DNA from: Aurantimonadaceae bacterium | GTDB lineage: Bacteria; Pseudomonadota; Alphaproteobacteria; Rhizobiales; Rhizobiaceae | DNA length: 6,608 bases | Direction of reading: 5' to 3' | Assembly (NCBI GenBank): GCA_003232595.1 | Contig: QIIJ01000442.1 | Coordinates: forward strand, 1 to 6,608 | Shown: in pieces, positions 5,245 through 6,608 of the stretch | How positions within the stretch are numbered: position 1 is the stretch's first letter | How the letters are laid out: every line of letters starts with the position of its first letter | The notes under the pieces: model-generated | What the model was told of the DNA's origin: nothing | Databases searched by the model: none | What the model saw: only the letters and a program-made list of their open reading frames with translations | Translations under genes and position numbers: made by a program

Positions 5245-5302
5245 AAGCTGAAAACAGCTGCATTTCGGGGACTGCATACCGCCATAGTTCGACGCGACAG
5301 CG

Positions 5303-5330
5303 CTTGAAATTGATAAAACAGGCCCCATAT
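5303..5330 (+). promoter_or_regulatory. RpoH (sigma-32) heat-shock promoter of hsp20
   Basis: CTTGAA (5303-5308) and CCCCATAT (5323-5330) with a 14-base spacer match the sigma-32 consensus CTTGAA / CCCCATNT. Transcription should start near 5336-5338, giving a leader of about 96 bases that is fully accounted for by the ROSE-like structure. Confidence 0.88.
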
Positions 5331-5337
5331 CTTTAAG

Positions 5338-5435
5338 AGCGGATGCCAGATGGGTTCGCTATCAAAGCGATACCGCCCGAGAAGGGGGTCGCAAACATCG
5401 TAAACCAGGTCGCTCAACAGGAGGACTTTCCTATG
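5338..5435 (+). promoter_or_regulatory. ROSE-type RNA thermometer in the hsp20 leader
   Basis: The leader can form successive hairpins. The first is GGT-TCGCT-ATCAA-AGCGA-(t)-ACC (5353-5374). A second uses CCC (5376-5378) with GGG (5384-5388 run). The last hairpin holds the Shine-Dalgarno sequence: AGGTC (5407-5411) pairs with GACTT (5424-5428), and the ROSE hallmark UCGCU (5410-5414, form U[U/C]GCU) faces AGGAGG (5419-5424), allowing the imperfect pairing with a G.G mismatch known from rhizobial ROSE elements. Such elements block translation of small heat-shock genes at low temperature and melt on warming. Structure was folded by eye. Confidence 0.8.
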
Positions 5436-5909
5436 CGCAATGTAGACTATTCCCCACTTTACCGTTCCACCGTCGGTTTTGACCGATTGTTTTCCCTGCT
5501 TGATTCACTTGGACAGCCTGACCAGTCGGCGCCAAGCTATCCGCCCTATAATATCGAGCGTACCGGCGAAAACAGTTACCGGATCACGATGGCGGTTGCC
5601 GGGTTTTCTGACGCCGATCTTGCCATTGAAGCCAAGCAGAATGTGCTGACGGTCAAGGGCGAACAGGGCCCGAGTGAAGATGAAAATGTAGAAGTGTTGT
5701 TCCGCGGCATTGCTTCGCGTGCTTTTGAACGCCGGTTTCAACTGGCCGATCATGTGGAAGTTCGAAATGCAAACCTTGAAAACGGCCTTTTGCACATCGA
5801 TCTTGTTCGTGAAATTCCTGAAGCTATGAAAGCCCGCAAGATTAAAATCTCGAACAAACCAGCCTTGCAGATTGAGACCAGGGCCAAAAAGACTGCATCA
5901 GCCAAGTAA
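5433..5909 (+). CDS. hsp20: Small heat-shock protein, Hsp20/alpha-crystallin family
   Basis: From ATG 5433 the protein has 158 residues; AGGAGG (5419-5424) is eight bases upstream. The reading frame is open back to 5343, but that stretch is the ROSE leader. MRNVDYSPLYRSTVGFDRLF is the typical start of IbpA-like class A rhizobial Hsp20 proteins. The alpha-crystallin domain runs from about 34 to 140, with SYRITMAVAGF (48-58), LTVKGE (72-77) and the signature ANLENGLLHIDL (113-124). The C-terminal I-x-I anchor is I137-K-I139, and the tail is short and Lys/Ala rich. The protein is an ATP-independent cytoplasmic chaperone that holds unfolding proteins in oligomers. Regulation is visible: an RpoH promoter plus RNA thermometer. 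The DUF1150-type gene that often follows hsp20 in this order is not present immediately downstream. Confidence 0.95.
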   Translation: MRNVDYSPLYRSTVGFDRLFSLLDSLGQPDQSAPSYPPYNIERTGENSYRITMAVAGFSDADLAIEAKQNVLTVKGEQGPSEDENVEVLFRGIASRAFERRFQLADHVEVRNANLENGLLHIDLVREIPEAMKARKIKISNKPALQIETRAKKTASAK

Positions 5910-6075
5910 CGGCCGGACTGTCAAGAGCGTTTCATCTTTAGTCAGAATCGCTATTGTTTGTTTCTGCTCACGGCCATTTGCGGCTTTGCCCCAGCCTCCG
6001 CGAGGGCGATTAATGAGCATCGGTTCACCCTGGTGGCCTGACTGTTTTCATGCAAACATGAAACAATCTAACAGG
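5910..6075. other. Palindrome-rich spacer after hsp20, no convincing gene
   Basis: It holds TTTCTGCTCACGGC (5961-5974), which resembles TTTCTCTCACGGC at 3082-3094; a possible stem TTGCGG/CCGCGA; a hairpin TTTCATG-CAAA-CATGAAA (6046-6063); and a near-direct repeat GGCC[G/T]GACTGT (5911-5921 and 6035-6045). The only open frames are short and lack ribosome binding sites. It may be a degenerate repeat element or the hsp20 3' UTR. Confidence 0.5.
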
Positions 6076-6106
6076 AAAAGGCGCTGTCGATTGGCAGCGC
6101 CTTTTT
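6076..6106. terminator. Bidirectional rho-independent terminator
   Basis: An 11-bp perfect stem AAAAGGCGCTG/CAGCGCCTTTT with an 8-base loop has a T run on both strands (five T on plus; TTTT on minus). It lies 35 bases past the stop of the minus-strand hypothetical gene and 166 bases past the hsp20 stop, and suits both convergent transcripts. Confidence 0.93.
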
Positions 6107-6141
6107 ACCTGGAATAAATGAAATTCGTCTGCCCCGGAATT

Positions 6142-6608
6142 TTATCTGGTTGGCCTGGTATTAAACCGGCTGACCATGACAATCTTTGATTTGGGCAGTT
6201 CGTTGGAAACAAATTTGGCAAAGCCGAGGCGATTGATCGCCTGACCTGTAAAGCGGTTTGATCTGTTGATTTTAGCAGTTTTCGAGAAACTGGCATCGAG
6301 CACGGTTGTTGGTTCAATTTTCAGTACACCGAGATATCGCGGTGCGGTCAATTTAGCCATAGGGCCAATTCTGGTAGAACGGCTTAAAGCCCACAAAGTT
6401 ACCTGGCTGCTGTTGAGATTGCCCAATTTCAGCAAATGGGGTTGCTGCACCTGGTTTTTAATCCGGCCTGCAATCACCTGGTTCATTGGCGGTCGGGTGG
6501 ATTTGTGCGGGGTTACAATTTTGCGTTTTGCGCCAAACATATCAGTCGGGCGGTTCTTCGGCAAAGCACGCACCGGTGCCAGGCTTGCAGGTATTGCAGA
6601 GAGAACAG
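6142..6608 (-). CDS. Exported hypothetical protein (partial, start outside window)
   Basis: The minus-strand frame is open from the right edge to TAA at 6142-6144, giving 154 residues. A GTG at 6571-6573 is available but is probably internal: the residues before it, VLSAIPASLAPVRA, look like the end of a signal peptide hydrophobic core with an Ala-x-Ala-like cleavage site, so the true start lies beyond 6608. The mature part begins near LPKNRPTD, is basic and rich in Asn, Ser, Thr and Pro, and contains hydrophobic strand-like stretches (SSQVTLWALS, KLTAPRYLGVLKI, SKIVMVSRF). I do not recognise the family. Codon use looks coding and similar to the neighbours, and a strong terminator follows closely, which supports a real gene. 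Confidence 0.6.
   Translation of the reverse strand, partial: VLSAIPASLAPVRALPKNRPTDMFGAKRKIVTPHKSTRPPMNQVIAGRIKNQVQQPHLLKLGNLNSSQVTLWALSRSTRIGPMAKLTAPRYLGVLKIEPTTVLDASFSKTAKINRSNRFTGQAINRLGFAKFVSNELPKSKIVMVSRFNTRPTR

Noticed and set aside
5343..5432. N-terminal extension of Hsp20 to ATG 5343
   Set aside because: The stretch is the ROSE leader, and the family start MRNVDYSPLYR is at 5433 with a strong Shine-Dalgarno sequence.
6013..6116. Short frame with two adjacent Trp codons before a terminator, as in a trp leader peptide
   Set aside because: No stop codon follows the Trp pair, the frame reads through the terminator stem, there is no ribosome binding site, and no trp gene lies downstream on this strand.

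Overview
The window looks like chromosomal DNA of an alphaproteobacterium of the order Hyphomicrobiales (Rhizobiales). The evidence is a CpdR-type single-domain response regulator next to an N-formylglutamate amidohydrolase and a HisN-type histidinol phosphatase, a PldB-like hydrolase with a rhizobial-type N-terminus, and an Hsp20 gene behind an RpoH promoter plus a ROSE-type RNA thermometer. Base composition is moderate (close to 50% G+C by eye), lower than in many rhizobia. I see no phage, transposase, CRISPR or secretion genes; the genes are ordinary housekeeping and stress genes, and the unusual content lies between them.

Layout: (1) 3-212 (+) is the C-terminus of a probable SGNH/GDSL-type esterase cut by the window edge. 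(2) 211-454 holds two 114-bp tandem repeats plus a 16-bp partial third copy that runs into the 3' end of a tRNA-Val(GAC) gene on the minus strand (450-524). (3) cpdR (-) is divergent from an N-formylglutamate amidohydrolase (+, true start probably GTG 1325) followed closely by hisN (+), a likely two-gene operon. (4) 3051-3219 is a MITE/REP-like structured element between hisN (+) and a PldB-type alpha/beta hydrolase (-). (5) A small exported basic protein with a PepSY-like core (-) ends at a strong terminator. (6) An Hsp20 gene (+) follows, divergent from it. (7) A minus-strand exported hypothetical protein is cut by the right edge; a strong bidirectional terminator separates it from hsp20.

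How the genes relate: the hsp20 leader combines transcriptional (RpoH, CTTGAA-N14-CCCCATAT) and translational (ROSE-like hairpin with UCGCU facing AGGAGG) heat control. CpdR is known to control ClpXP-dependent proteolysis in the cell cycle. The amidohydrolase/hisN pair may be coexpressed but does not form a known complete pathway here. The three convergent gene junctions (about 211-454, 3051-3219 and 5910-6106) all carry palindrome-rich DNA with a shared TCACGGC core, which suggests one dispersed intergenic repeat family. I found no clear new protein system. The best leads are the tRNA-linked tandem repeats, which resemble in layout the rtT repeats of E. coli tyrT, and the MITE-like element.
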